From: Massilia glaciei
GTDB lineage: Bacteria > Pseudomonadota > Gammaproteobacteria > Burkholderiales > Burkholderiaceae_D
NCBI RefSeq assembly: GCF_003011895.2
Contig: NZ_PXWF02000235.1
Span: 1-50,601, forward strand
DNA length: 50,601 bases
Direction: 5' to 3'
Both the position numbers and the translations under genes were made by a program. A model generated the notes under the pieces. It saw only the letters and a list, made by a program, of their open reading frames with translations, was not told the DNA's origin and did not search any database. Shown piece by piece: positions 35,947 through 45,051 of the stretch. Numbering within the stretch: position 1 is the stretch's first letter; the number at the start of each line of letters is the position of its first letter.

Positions 35947-36855
35947 TTGAGAAACGTTTCATTGACGCCGTCGACGGTCCTGCTGCTGACTGTGCCGCCC
36001 TTGCTGTGGGCGGGCAACGCCGTCGTCGGCCGCCTCGTGCGCGACGCCGTCTCGCCGATGACCCTGAACCTGCTGCGCTGGTCGCTCGCGCTGCTGATCC
36101 TGCTCCCGCTCGGACGCGCGCTGCTGCGTCCGGGCAGCGGTTGGCTGACCCACTGGCGCCGCCTCTGCATGCTGGGCCTGCTCAGCATCGGCCTCTACAA
36201 CTCGCTCCAATACCTGGCGCTGCGAACCTCCACACCCATCAACGTCACGCTCGTCGCGGCCGGCATGCCGGTCTGGATGCTGCTCGTCGGCGCGCTGTTC
36301 TTCGGCGCCGGCATTGGCCGCAGGCAGGTGCTCGGCGCCCTGCTCTCCGTCGCCGGCGTGCTGCTCGTGCTGTGCCGTGGCGACTGGCAACAATTGCTCG
36401 CGCTGCGCCTCGTCGCCGGCGACCTGTACATGATCCTGGCCACCATCTCATTCTCGTTCTACAGCTGGATGCTGGCCGGGACGCGCGAGCCGCAACAGAT
36501 CCGCGCCGACTGGGCCGCCTTCCTGCTGGCGCAGGTCGGCTACGGGGTGCTGTGGTCGGGCCTGTTCACGGGCGCCGAATGGGCGGCCGGCTCCGCCCAC
36601 GTCGAGTGGAGCTGGGCGCTGGCGGCCGCGTTGTTGTATGTGGCCGTCGGCCCGGCCGTGATCGCCATGGGCTGCTGGGGCGAGGGCGTGCGCCGCGCCG
36701 GCCCCGGCACCGGTGCCTTCTTCACGAATCTGACCCCGCTGTTCGCCGCCCTCATGTCCTCGGCCTTCCTCGGCGAATTGCCCCACCTTTACCATATGCT
36801 CGCGTTCGCCATGATCGTGGCCGGGATCGCCGCCTCCGCCCCGCGCGCCACGTAG
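35947..36855 (+). CDS. EamA/DMT family transporter
   Basis: The product has about 302 residues and ten hydrophobic spans in two similar halves, as in the EamA group of drug/metabolite transporters. WAGNAVVGRLVRDAVSPMTL near the N terminus and LTPLFAALMSSAFLGELPHLY near the C terminus are typical of the group. The substrate is unknown; relatives export amino acids or nucleobases. I place the start at TTG 35947, because the frame upstream runs through the palindromic repeat and no ATG or GTG gives a sensible N terminus. No clear RBS precedes it, so expression may be weak or the true start may differ by a few codons. Confidence 0.82.
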   Translation: MRNVSLTPSTVLLLTVPPLLWAGNAVVGRLVRDAVSPMTLNLLRWSLALLILLPLGRALLRPGSGWLTHWRRLCMLGLLSIGLYNSLQYLALRTSTPINVTLVAAGMPVWMLLVGALFFGAGIGRRQVLGALLSVAGVLLVLCRGDWQQLLALRLVAGDLYMILATISFSFYSWMLAGTREPQQIRADWAAFLLAQVGYGVLWSGLFTGAEWAAGSAHVEWSWALAAALLYVAVGPAVIAMGCWGEGVRRAGPGTGAFFTNLTPLFAALMSSAFLGELPHLYHMLAFAMIVAGIAASAPRAT

Positions 36856-36918
36856 CGATCCGGGATGGCTGCGGCATCGGCGCGCCGGTGATACGATCGA
36901 GCATCGCGGAGGAAGACA

Positions 36919-37767
36919 ATGCTTGATCGCTCAGACGGAATCGACGGGGTGCAAAGACTGGCCGCCTTTCTCGGACGCCACCGGCAGGTGCTGGTATTGA
37001 CCGGCGCCGGCCTGAGCACGGCGTCGGGCATCCCCGATTACCGCGACAGGGACGGCGCGCGGCGCGGCGCGGCGCCGATCCAGGGCCCCGACTTCCGCCG
37101 GCACGCGGCGGTGCGCAAGCGCTACTGGGCGCGCAGCATGGTCGGCTGGCCCCTGCTCGAGCAGGCCCGGCCGAACGCGGGCCACCACGCGCTGGCCGAA
37201 CTCGAATCCGACGGCGCGATCGCCTCGCTGATCACCCAGAACGTCGACGGCCTGCACCAGCGCGCCGGCAGCGTCAGCCTGACCGAGCTGCACGGCAACA
37301 TCCACGCCGTGGTCTGCCTCGATTGCCATGCGCAATTCCCGCGCGCCTTCGTCCAGACCCAGCTCGAGCGCGCCAATCCGGCGCCGGCGGGCACCGGCGC
37401 CCTGCCCGCGCCCGACGGCGACGCCCAGCTCGAACCGGGGGCGCTCGACGATTTCAACGTGCCAGATTGCATCTATTGCGCCGGCACGCTCAAGCCCGAC
37501 GTCGTGTTTTTCGGCGACGGCGTGCCAGCCGACCGCACCGCCCGCGCGCTGGCTCAGATCGAGCGCGCCGACGCGCTGCTGGTGGTCGGTTCCTCGCTGG
37601 CCGTGTTCTCGGGTTTCCGCTTCTGCCGCATGGCGGCGGCCTCGGGCAAGCCGATCGCGGCCGTCAATCTGGGCTGGACGCGCGCCGACGACCTGCTTGA
37701 ACTCAAGCTCGCGGCCGGCGCCGAGGACGTGTTGCCGATGCTCGCGCGCGTCATGCGCGCGCATTAG
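36919..37767 (+). CDS. NAD-dependent protein deacetylase of the SIR2 family
   Basis: The 282-residue product has the sirtuin signatures VLTGAGLSTASGIPDYRDRD (about residues 26-45), SLITQNVDGLHQRAG with the NAD contacts, and ELHGNIHAVVC with the catalytic His. Two Cys pairs, CLDC and CIYC, would bind the structural zinc; the spacing between them is long (about 50 residues), as in the class II (SIRT4-like) bacterial group. It removes acyl groups from Lys using NAD. GGAGGAA sits just upstream of the ATG. It has no operon partner; the NAD genes nearby may be coincidental. Confidence 0.93.
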   Translation: MLDRSDGIDGVQRLAAFLGRHRQVLVLTGAGLSTASGIPDYRDRDGARRGAAPIQGPDFRRHAAVRKRYWARSMVGWPLLEQARPNAGHHALAELESDGAIASLITQNVDGLHQRAGSVSLTELHGNIHAVVCLDCHAQFPRAFVQTQLERANPAPAGTGALPAPDGDAQLEPGALDDFNVPDCIYCAGTLKPDVVFFGDGVPADRTARALAQIERADALLVVGSSLAVFSGFRFCRMAAASGKPIAAVNLGWTRADDLLELKLAAGAEDVLPMLARVMRAH

Positions 37768-37851
37768 CGTTTTCGCAAAGCCCGGTCGCGGCGCGTCGTC
37801 GCGCGCGAACTTCAAAAACCCCGGCATGGTCATACCTGAGTGAGCAATTTC

Positions 37852-37856
37852 AGGAG
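37852..37856 (+). promoter_or_regulatory. Ribosome binding site that selects GTG 37864
   Basis: AGGAG lies seven bases before the GTG at 37864. A second in-frame GTG at 37840 lacks any such element, so the shorter protein starting MAKAARISNSS is preferred. Confidence 0.7.
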
Positions 37857-37863
37857 TGAGATC

Positions 37864-38913
37864 GTGGCCAAGGCAGCGCGCATCAGCAATTCGTCCCCCG
37901 CCCGGCGCGGCGTCGCCACGCCCCTTCTTATAGGCGCCGCCGCGCTTGGCGCGGCGTTCCTGGTCGTGCGCAGGCAAACCGCCAAGGCCGAGCGCAACAA
38001 TCCCCCCCGGGGCAAGTTCATCGAGGTCGACGGCGTCCGCCTGCACTATCTCGAATTCGGGCGGGGGCCCGCGCTTGTGCTCCTCCACGGCAACGGCGTG
38101 CTCGCCAATGATTTCGAGCTCTGCGGCCTGGTCGAACGCGCCGCCCGGAAATACCGCGTGATCCTCTTCGACCGCCCCGGCTACGGCTACAGCGAGCGGC
38201 CGCGCAGCACCATCTGGACCCCGGTCGCGCAAGCCAATCTGCTGCACAAGGCGCTCGGGCAAATCGGGGTCGAGGCCCCCATCGTGCTCGGCCACTCATG
38301 GGGCACGCTGGTCGCCGTCGCGATGGCGATCGCGCAACCGGCCCACGTGCGCGGCCTCGTGCTGCTTTCGGGCTACTACTTCCCGACACTGCGGCTCGAC
38401 GTTCCCCTGCTGGCACAACCGGCGATCCCGATCATCGGCGACCTGATGCGCTTCACGCTGTCGCCGCTGGTGGGGCGGCTCATGTGGCCGTCCGTGATCA
38501 AGAAGATGTTCGGCCCGCTGTCGTTGCCAGAACGGTTCCGCCGCCTGCCCGTGTGGATGGTGCTGCGCCCGTCGCAGTTGCGCGCCAGCGCCGCCGAGGC
38601 GGCGATGATGGTGCCAGCCGCCATGATGCTCAAGAAGCACTATCCGGAACTGGCCGTACCCGTGAAAATCATCGCCGGCGAACAGGATCGCGTGGCCGAC
38701 GCCGGGCACCAGTCGGGCCGCCTGCACGAGCAAGTCCCGGGCAGCGATCTGCACCTCGAGCCGGGCACGGGCCACATGATCCACTACGCCACGCCCGACG
38801 ACATCATCGCCGCCATCGACGAACTGTCGTCGCAGGCCGGCCCGCCCGAAGCGCCGCCCCCGTTCCAGCCGGGCCGCGCCCAACAGATGGCCCAAGCGGC
38901 GTCGGGGGCGTAG
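37864..38913 (+). CDS. alpha/beta hydrolase with N-terminal membrane anchor
   Basis: The 349-residue product has a basic N terminus, one hydrophobic segment (LLIGAAALGAAFLVV, about residues 22-36), then an alpha/beta-hydrolase domain. LVLLHGNGVLANDF is the oxyanion loop, GHSWGTLVA (near residue 145) the nucleophile elbow with Ser, and GTGHMIHYATPDDI the catalytic His region. GEQDRVAD probably supplies the Asp. The anchor suggests action at the membrane face on a lipid-like ester or epoxide. Substrate unknown. It starts with GTG and stands alone between the sirtuin and lipocalin genes. Confidence 0.88.
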   Translation: MAKAARISNSSPARRGVATPLLIGAAALGAAFLVVRRQTAKAERNNPPRGKFIEVDGVRLHYLEFGRGPALVLLHGNGVLANDFELCGLVERAARKYRVILFDRPGYGYSERPRSTIWTPVAQANLLHKALGQIGVEAPIVLGHSWGTLVAVAMAIAQPAHVRGLVLLSGYYFPTLRLDVPLLAQPAIPIIGDLMRFTLSPLVGRLMWPSVIKKMFGPLSLPERFRRLPVWMVLRPSQLRASAAEAAMMVPAAMMLKKHYPELAVPVKIIAGEQDRVADAGHQSGRLHEQVPGSDLHLEPGTGHMIHYATPDDIIAAIDELSSQAGPPEAPPPFQPGRAQQMAQAASGA

Positions 38914-38970
38914 CAATATGGCGCTTTCAGCTACACTGGTGCGAGCTCAACAAAAGGCAGGCGCACCCCA

Positions 38971-39492
38971 ATGAAAAAACTGATCATCTTGTTCGCCCTG
39001 CTGCTCGGGGCATGTGTTTCCAAGCCGGACAACATCACCCCGGTCAAGAATTTTGAAACGGCTAAATACCTTGGCAAATGGTACGAGATCGCCCGGCTCG
39101 ACCATTCCTTCGAGCGCGGCCTGAGCCAGGTAACGGCCGAGTACAGCCTGCGCGAAGACGGCGGCCTGAAGGTACTCAACCGCGGCTACAAGGCCGAAGA
39201 TTCAAAATGGAAAGACGCGAGCGGCAAGGCCTACTTCGTCGACCAGGCCGACGTGGGTTATCTCAAGGTCTCTTTTTTCGGCCCGTTCTACGGCGCCTAC
39301 GTCATCTTCGACCTCGACCACGAAAACTACAGCTATTCGCTCGTCAGCGGACCCGACAAATCGTATCTGTGGCTGCTCTCGCGCACCCCCACCATGGACC
39401 CGGTAACACAGCAAAGGCTGGTCGCCAAGGCGCAGGCGCTCGGTTTCGAAACCAGCAAGCTTATATTTGTCGACCAGCGGGTGCAAAAGTGA
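38971..39492 (+). CDS. blc: outer-membrane lipocalin (Blc type)
   Basis: The 173-residue lipoprotein begins MKKLIILFALLLGAC, with a lipobox LGAC ending at Cys15. The residues after Cys are Val and Ser, so outer-membrane sorting is expected. YLGKWYEIARLDHSFERGL holds the lipocalin G-x-W-Y motif, and SYLWLLSRTPTMD the third conserved region. Blc proteins bind lysophospholipids or fatty acids and help maintain the envelope. AAAGGCAGG precedes the ATG. Codon use and GC are lower than in the neighbours, with several AA-rich codons, which may hint at a different history. Confidence 0.93.
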   Translation: MKKLIILFALLLGACVSKPDNITPVKNFETAKYLGKWYEIARLDHSFERGLSQVTAEYSLREDGGLKVLNRGYKAEDSKWKDASGKAYFVDQADVGYLKVSFFGPFYGAYVIFDLDHENYSYSLVSGPDKSYLWLLSRTPTMDPVTQQRLVAKAQALGFETSKLIFVDQRVQK

Positions 39493-39980
39493 TAGATGCG
39501 ATATCGAAATAGGAGATCAGGGAAGTCCCGGCCTCAGGGCATGCTTTACCCCGTCACCAAGCTCGGGCCTGCTGGTCGCCTGCGCGATGTCGGTGTTGTC
39601 GATGGCGTTCTGTGCGGTGCTGGCGTTGCTCCAGCGGACGCACGCATCCTAAGCGGCCTTGCCAACCGTGCCGTCGGCGCGGCGGTCTACCACGCCCTGA
39701 TGCCAACCGTGCTCGGCTTCTAACCCTGGTACCAGGGGCCCGTCAAAGCTTAGTGGCGGCTAGACTGCACTACTCACAGCGATCCACCCCGTGGCGGGAT
39801 TGTTGTAGGGGGCGTGCTGGGCGAGGTGATTGAAACAAGGCACTGGATCGGCGTCGCATCACCGATCTTGGAATCATTGTCGGTTCGCGCGCTCCGGCGG
39901 GCAAGGCGCCGCCAACAAGCCCGCCGCAAGCCGGGCCGCGGCATGATCATATCGCCGCGGCCACAGCCGTGCCCGGGAAT
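39493..39980. other. Gene-poor stretch of 488 bases with no confident gene
   Basis: No frame here matches a family I recognise. One plus-strand frame ending at 39652 reads LLVACAMSVLSMAFCAVLAL near its end, which looks like a transmembrane helix and may be the tail of a lost transporter. Another frame (39496-39723) has no convincing features. A 14-base perfect palindrome, CCCTGGTACCAGGG, lies at 39724-39737. The inverted repeat at 39934-39962 is listed separately. Several stops in all frames suggest decayed or intergenic DNA. Confidence 0.6.
39934..39962 (-). terminator. Candidate terminator hairpin after nadC
   Basis: GGCCGCGGC (39934-39942) and GCCGCGGCC (39954-39962) can pair with an 11-base loop, 18 bases beyond the nadC stop in the direction of nadC transcription. 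The stem is entirely G and C but no T-rich tract follows it, so it would be an imperfect intrinsic terminator. Confidence 0.35.
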
Positions 39981-40850
39981 TTAGCCGACAATGCGCAGCG
40001 AGTAATCCGTCGCGCGCACGTCCTTGGTCAGGGCACCGACCGAGATCCGGTCGACCCCGGTCTCGGCGATCGCGCGCACGCTGTCCATGTTCACGCCGCC
40101 GGACGCCTCGAGCAGCGCGCGTCCCGCGTTGAGAGCGACCGCCTCGCGCATCAGCGCAAGGCTGAAGTTATCGAGCAGCACCGAGGTCGCGCCGGCGGCC
40201 AGCGCTTCGCCCAATTGCTCAAGGTTCTCGACCTCGACCTGGATCGAGACGCCGGCGTCGAGGGCCTGCGCCGCCCGCACCGCCAAGGTCACGCCGCCCG
40301 CAGCGGCGATATGGTTTTCTTTGATGAGGATGCCGTCATACAGCGCGAGGCGCTGGTTCTTCCCGCCGCCGACCCGCACCGCGTACTTTTGCGCGAGCCG
40401 CAGGCCCGGCAGGGTCTTGCGCGTGTCCAGGATGGCCGCCTTGGTGCCGGCGATGACGTCGACATACTTGCGCGTGGCCGTCGCGACCCCTGACAGCAAT
40501 TGCAAAAAATTGAGCGCGCTGCGTTCGGCCGTGAGCAAGGCGCGCGGCCCGCCCTTGATCATGCAAACGACGGTGTCGGCCTGCATCAGCTCGCCCTCGG
40601 CGTAGCGCCAGTCGATCTCGACCTGCTGGTCGAGCGCGCCCATGACGGCTTCAAACCACGGCGCGCCGCACAGCACGGCCTCCTCGCGCACGAGCACGCG
40701 CGCACTCACGACCGTGTCGTTGGGCACCAGCTTGCCCGTCAGGTCGCCGTTGCCGACATCCTCGAGCAAGGCGGCCAGCAGATTGCCCTCGAACGCCTTT
40801 TGCAACGCGGCGTCGAAATCCTTATGGGGATTGCGTAAATTGGTGATCAT
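39981..40850 (-). CDS. nadC: nicotinate-nucleotide diphosphorylase (quinolinate phosphoribosyltransferase)
   Basis: The 289-residue product is typical of NadC along its full length: [58 protein letters not shown] (about residues 150-169), and [15 protein letters not shown]. It decarboxylates quinolinate and joins it to PRPP to give nicotinate mononucleotide. The ATG at 40850 overlaps the nadA stop by four bases, so the two genes are co-translated. The longer frame upstream is only nadA shadow text. Confidence 0.96.
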   Translation of the reverse strand: MITNLRNPHKDFDAALQKAFEGNLLAALLEDVGNGDLTGKLVPNDTVVSARVLVREEAVLCGAPWFEAVMGALDQQVEIDWRYAEGELMQADTVVCMIKGGPRALLTAERSALNFLQLLSGVATATRKYVDVIAGTKAAILDTRKTLPGLRLAQKYAVRVGGGKNQRLALYDGILIKENHIAAAGGVTLAVRAAQALDAGVSIQVEVENLEQLGEALAAGATSVLLDNFSLALMREAVALNAGRALLEASGGVNMDSVRAIAETGVDRISVGALTKDVRATDYSLRIVG

Positions 40851-41992
40851 GCTGGCCCCACTCCCGAAAACAAGGTCGCTTCCTTCTCGAGCCCGCCGGA
40901 CGGCAGGGCCTTGGCTTTTTTGGCGGCGGCGAAATCGAGCATGCGGTCGATCGCGCGCACGGCCAGCCTGCCCACCTCGGGGTCGACGTGGATCTCGTTC
41001 GCGCCGGCGTTGCCGATGCCTTCGAGCACGTCGGCCAGGTTCTGCAGGCCGTTCATCGCCATCCACGGGCAATGCGCGCAGCTCTTGCAGGTCGCGCTGT
41101 TGCCGGCGGTGGGCGCCTCGATGAAGCGTTTGCCGGGCGCTGCCGCGCGCATCTTGTGCAGGATGCCGTTGTCGGTGGCCACGATGAAGGTCGTCGCGGC
41201 CATCGACACGGCCGCGTTGATCAGTTGCGTGGTCGAGCCGACCACGTCGGCCAGCGCCACCACATTGGCCGGCGACTCCGGGTGCACCAGCACCCTCGCT
41301 TCGGGATGCTCGGCCTTGAGCAGGTCGAGTTCAATGCCCTTGAACTCGTCGTGCACGATGCACGAACCCTGCCACAGCAACATGTCGGCGCCGGTTTTCT
41401 TCTGGATGTAGGAACCCAGATGCTTGTCCGGCGCCCACAGGATTTTTTTGCCCTGCGCGTGCAGGTGGGCCACGATGTCGAGGCCGATCGACGAGGTCAC
41501 CATCCAGTCGGCGCGCGCCTTGACGGCCGCGCTTGTGTTGGCGTACACGACCACGGTGCGGTCGGGATGGGCGTCGCAGAACGCGGCGAACTCGTCGGCC
41601 GGGCAGCCAAGGTCGAGCGAACAGGTCGCGTCCAGGTCCGGCATCAGGATGGTCTTCTCCGGGCTGAGGATCTTGGCGGTCTCGCCCATGAAACGCACGC
41701 CGGCCACGACCAGCGTCTTGGCCGGGTGGTCGCGCCCGAAACGGGCCATCTCGAGCGAGTCCGAGACGCAGCCGCCGGTCTCCTCGGCCAGGTCCTGCAG
41801 CTCGCCGTCGACATAATAGTGCGCCACGAGCACGGCCCCGCGCTCCTTGAGCAGGCGCCGGATGCGCTCCTTGAGGACCGTTTTTTCGGCCGCCGAGGGC
41901 GCCGCCGGCGCGCGCGCCCAGGCTTTGGCGGTGCAACTGCCATCGCCCTCGGGACGCTCGTACTCGACGGGCATGATTGGTAGGATTTTCAT
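40847..41992 (-). CDS. nadA: quinolinate synthase
   Basis: The 381-residue product contains [20 protein letters not shown], the conserved iminoaspartate-binding region, and the three conserved Cys contexts [26 protein letters not shown] and CPWMAMNGL that hold the 4Fe-4S cluster. It condenses iminoaspartate with dihydroxyacetone phosphate to quinolinate. The N-terminal extension of about 35 residues before the core is usual for betaproteobacteria. It forms an operon with nadC; nadB is separate, on the other strand. ATG at 41992. Confidence 0.96.
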   Translation of the reverse strand: MKILPIMPVEYERPEGDGSCTAKAWARAPAAPSAAEKTVLKERIRRLLKERGAVLVAHYYVDGELQDLAEETGGCVSDSLEMARFGRDHPAKTLVVAGVRFMGETAKILSPEKTILMPDLDATCSLDLGCPADEFAAFCDAHPDRTVVVYANTSAAVKARADWMVTSSIGLDIVAHLHAQGKKILWAPDKHLGSYIQKKTGADMLLWQGSCIVHDEFKGIELDLLKAEHPEARVLVHPESPANVVALADVVGSTTQLINAAVSMAATTFIVATDNGILHKMRAAAPGKRFIEAPTAGNSATCKSCAHCPWMAMNGLQNLADVLEGIGNAGANEIHVDPEVGRLAVRAIDRMLDFAAAKKAKALPSGGLEKEATLFSGVGPA

Positions 41993-42033
41993 GGGCAGCC
42001 TGTCTCGTCTAAAAGGTGGATGTTGCGGGAATC

Positions 42034-42192
42034 AGAGGCTGAGAGTTTTTCGGGCGTGTCCGAGCAGCGCGCCAGAAAGCGGCAGATCGAGGCGCAAAGC
42101 ACAGCCATAGCGGGCTATGGCGAGCATTTGCAACGACGAACTGGCGCTTTCTGGCGTGCTGAGCGGGCATGATCGAAAGACTCTCAGCCTCT
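42034..42192. repeat. 159-base nested inverted repeat, MITE- or REPIN-like
   Basis: The outermost arms AGAGGCTGAGAGT (42034-42046) and ACTCTCAGCCTCT (42180-42192) are perfect 13-base complements. Inside them CGCCAGAAAGCG (42070-42081) pairs with CGCTTTCTGGCG (42145-42156). At the centre GCCATAGC and GCTATGGC (42104-42121) pair around GG. All three arm pairs share one centre near 42113, so the whole unit folds into a long cruciform. It fills most of the gap between nadA and the ABC-F gene, and its last base is the first base of the ABC-F stop codon. It may serve as a bidirectional terminator as well. Confidence 0.85.
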
Positions 42193-43790
42193 TAGTCGAT
42201 GCCCTGGCTCTTCAGATAGTCTTCGTAGTTGCCGCGGAAGTCGACGATTTCATTTTCCTTGATCTCGAGCACGCGCGTGGCCAGCGAGGAGACGAATTCG
42301 CGGTCGTGCGAGACGAAGATCAGCGTGCCGGCGTATTTTTCAAGCGCGATGTTGAGCGACTCGATCGATTCCATGTCCATGTGGTTGGTCGGCTCGTCCA
42401 TGAGCAGCACGTTGTGGCGGCCGAGCATCAGCTTGCCGTACATCATGCGGCCCTTTTCGCCGCCCGAGAGCACATTGACGGACTTCTTGACGTCATCTCC
42501 GCCGAACAGCAGGCGTCCGAGGATCGAACGCACGGCCTGGTCGTCGCCGCCCTCCTTGGTCCAGCGGCCGATCCAGTCGGTCAGCACCAGGTCGGTTGCG
42601 AACTCTTCGGTTGGATCTTGCGGCATATAGCCGACGTTGGCGTTCTCGGCCCACTTGACGCGCCCGCTGTCGGGCTGCAGGCCGCACAGATCGCCGCCGA
42701 TCGAACGTAGCAGCGTGGTCTTGCCGGCGCCGTTGGCGCCGATGATGGCCACCCGCTCGCCGGCCTCGACCATGATGTTGAAGTTCTTGAACAACTGGCG
42801 GTCGTATTTCTTCGAGATACCCTCGACCTCGACGGCCAGACGGTGCAGCTTCTTCTCGCCGTCGAAGCGGACGAACGGATAGGCGCGTGAGGACGGCTTG
42901 ATGTCGTCGACCTTGATCTTCTCGATCTGCTTGGCGCGCGAGGTCGCCTGGCGCGCCTTCGACTTGTTGGCGGCGAAGCGGCGCACGAAGTCTTGCAGCT
43001 CGGCCACTTTTTCCTTGGCCTTGGCGTTGTTCGACAGTTGCTGGTTGCGCGCCTGGGTCGAGGCGAACATGTACTCGTCGTAGTTGCCCGGATAGATCTT
43101 GAGCGTGCCGTAGTCCATGTCGGCCACGTGGGTGCAGACCTGGTTGAGGAAGTGGCGGTCGTGGGAGATGATGATCATGGTCGAATCGCGCTCGTTGAGC
43201 ACGTCCTCGAGCCAGCGGATGGTGTTGATGTCGAGGTTGTTGGTCGGCTCGTCGAGCAGCAGGATGTCCGGGTTCGAGAACAGGGCCTGGGCCAGCAGCA
43301 CGCGCAGCTTCCAGCCCGGCGCGACCGCGCTCATGAGGCCTTGGTGCTGGTCGATCGACACGCCCGCGCCGAGCAGCAATTCGCCCGCGCGCGCCTCGGC
43401 CGAGTAGCCGTCGTACTCGGCGACCTTGCTCTCGAGCTCGGCCGCGTGCATGTAGTCGTCGTCGGTCGCCTCGGGATTGGCGTAGATGGCGTCGCGCTCG
43501 GAGATGGCGTTCCACAACTCGGTGTGGCCCATCATGACGACGTCGAGCACGCGGCGGTCCTCGAAGCCGAACTGGTCCTGGCGCAACTTGCCCAGCCGTT
43601 CGTTGGGGTCGAGCATCACGGTGCCGCCCGACGGGTCGAGGTCGCCGCCGAGGATTTTCATGAAGGTCGACTTGCCGCAACCGTTGGCGCCGATCAGGCC
43701 ATAGCGGTTGCCGTCGCCAAACTTGACCGAGATGTTCTCGAACAGTGGTTTGGCGCCAAATTGCATTGTGATGTTTGCGGTAGATAACAC
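42192..43790 (-). CDS. ybiT: ABC-F family ATPase (YbiT type)
   Basis: The 532-residue soluble protein has two ABC domains joined by a charged linker. The first has Walker [10 protein letters not shown] and the divergent signature [15 protein letters not shown] typical of YbiT, with [11 protein letters not shown]; the second has [21 protein letters not shown] and [11 protein letters not shown]. The linker (about residues 240-290) is rich in Lys and Ala. ABC-F proteins bind the ribosomal E site and influence translation; YbiT has no fixed role. The start is a GTG at 43790, giving [19 protein letters not shown]. It lies downstream of the five-gene operon, with a 78-base gap that may hold its promoter. 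Confidence 0.92.
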   Translation of the reverse strand: MLSTANITMQFGAKPLFENISVKFGDGNRYGLIGANGCGKSTFMKILGGDLDPSGGTVMLDPNERLGKLRQDQFGFEDRRVLDVVMMGHTELWNAISERDAIYANPEATDDDYMHAAELESKVAEYDGYSAEARAGELLLGAGVSIDQHQGLMSAVAPGWKLRVLLAQALFSNPDILLLDEPTNNLDINTIRWLEDVLNERDSTMIIISHDRHFLNQVCTHVADMDYGTLKIYPGNYDEYMFASTQARNQQLSNNAKAKEKVAELQDFVRRFAANKSKARQATSRAKQIEKIKVDDIKPSSRAYPFVRFDGEKKLHRLAVEVEGISKKYDRQLFKNFNIMVEAGERVAIIGANGAGKTTLLRSIGGDLCGLQPDSGRVKWAENANVGYMPQDPTEEFATDLVLTDWIGRWTKEGGDDQAVRSILGRLLFGGDDVKKSVNVLSGGEKGRMMYGKLMLGRHNVLLMDEPTNHMDMESIESLNIALEKYAGTLIFVSHDREFVSSLATRVLEIKENEIVDFRGNYEDYLKSQGID

Positions 43791-43868
43791 GGACGAAGCC
43801 CTTAAAAGCGAAGATTTAACCGACTATTTTACCATTGTGCGGTGCACACGGCCGGATCGCCCCCAAAT

Positions 43869-45050
43869 TCAGGGCCGCCGCCCGATCCCGGCCATGGTGT
43901 GGCGGCGCCACAGCGCCTCGACCGGCCCCTGCGCGTGGCGCGCCAGCCACCAGTGGCTCCAGCCCGCCTGCAGCGCCATGACGCACAGGCAATACATGAA
44001 CAGGCCCGCGTATGGCAGGCGCGCGCCCAGCCCGAGGCCGACGCCCTGCAGCAGCGCGACGCCGAGCACCGACTGCATCAGGTAGTTGCTCAGCGCCATG
44101 CGCCCGACCGGCGCGAGCCAGCGCGCGAGCCCGGCCCGGCGCGCGAGCATGACGGTGGCCACGTAGCCGGCCGCGAGCAGCGGCCCGAACCAGGGCAGCG
44201 CCACCGCCATCGCCCACCCGGCCGCGCCGGCCGCCTGCGGCGCGCGCGCGTCGCCGAGCGCGACGAAGCCCCACAGCAGATTGACGGGAAGGCCGACACC
44301 GAGACCGATCCTCTGGACCTTGCGCCAGAAGGCCCGGTGGCGCGCCGGCCGGGTCAGGTAGCCAAGCCGCACCGCCATCACGCCGAGCAGGAACAGCAGC
44401 GCCAGTTCCGGCACGATGAACAACATGCCGAACAAGGAAACCGCATAGTCCCGCGCCCGCAGGGCGAAGGCTTCGGGCCATCCACCCGTCGTATAGGTGG
44501 CCATGTCGGCCAGGGCCAGGTTGATCTCGGCGCGCAGGTCGGCCCCGTCCAGGCCCAGCGTCGGCAGCAAGACGATGAAGAGCAAGCCCAGATTGCCGAC
44601 AAGCAGCCAGCGCAGGCAGGTGCGCACCGTGCGCAGGCGGCTCCCCGCCAGTCCCAGCACCAGAAAACCCGTCACCGCGTAGGCCGCGAGGATGTCGCCG
44701 AACCAGACCAGGAATCCATGCGCCAGTCCGCACCCGAGCAGCCAGCCGAGCCGGCGCCGGTAGAGCGCCTTGGCGCCGGCCCAGTCGCCCAGCGCGCGCC
44801 AAAGCGAGCGCGTCTGCAGCGCGAAGCCGGCGCCGAACAGGAACGAGAAGATCGGATAGAACTTGGCCTCGGCAAAGGCGGCGGTCAGGAGGATGACCAG
44901 CTGGTCGAACAGGGGCGCGGCGGCCGCCTGCACCCCGTAACGGTAGCTGGAGGCGCCGTGGACCATCGCCCACACGTTGACCAGCAAGATGCCGAACACG
45001 GCGATCCCGCGCAGGGTGTCGATGCGCTCGAGGCGCGCGGCGGGCGCCAT
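43869..45050 (-). CDS. DUF418 domain-containing membrane protein (YeiB-like)
   Basis: The 393-residue product begins LERIDTLRGIAVFGILLVNV, the marker of the YeiB/DUF418 group, and has about ten membrane spans. FYPIFSFLFGAGFALQ and the C-terminal PVGRMALSNYLMQSVLG are family signatures. The fold is related to membrane acyltransferases of the acyltransferase-3 type, but the function is not established. It follows the oxidoreductase gene with one base between and is the last gene of the five-gene set. Confidence 0.9.
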   Translation of the reverse strand: MAPAARLERIDTLRGIAVFGILLVNVWAMVHGASSYRYGVQAAAAPLFDQLVILLTAAFAEAKFYPIFSFLFGAGFALQTRSLWRALGDWAGAKALYRRRLGWLLGCGLAHGFLVWFGDILAAYAVTGFLVLGLAGSRLRTVRTCLRWLLVGNLGLLFIVLLPTLGLDGADLRAEINLALADMATYTTGGWPEAFALRARDYAVSLFGMLFIVPELALLFLLGVMAVRLGYLTRPARHRAFWRKVQRIGLGVGLPVNLLWGFVALGDARAPQAAGAAGWAMAVALPWFGPLLAAGYVATVMLARRAGLARWLAPVGRMALSNYLMQSVLGVALLQGVGLGLGARLPYAGLFMYCLCVMALQAGWSHWWLARHAQGPVEALWRRHTMAGIGRRP

Positions 45051-45051
45051 C

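Noticed and set aside
37840-37863. Earlier GTG start of the anchored alpha/beta hydrolase
   Set aside because: No ribosome binding site; AGGAG at 37852-37856 points to GTG 37864.
39496-39723. 75-codon frame after the lipocalin gene
   Set aside because: No RBS, no recognisable motif, and composition unlike neighbouring coding sequence.
39724-39737. CCCTGGTACCAGGG palindrome
   Set aside because: Single copy, no T-tract, no gene end nearby that needs it; could be chance.
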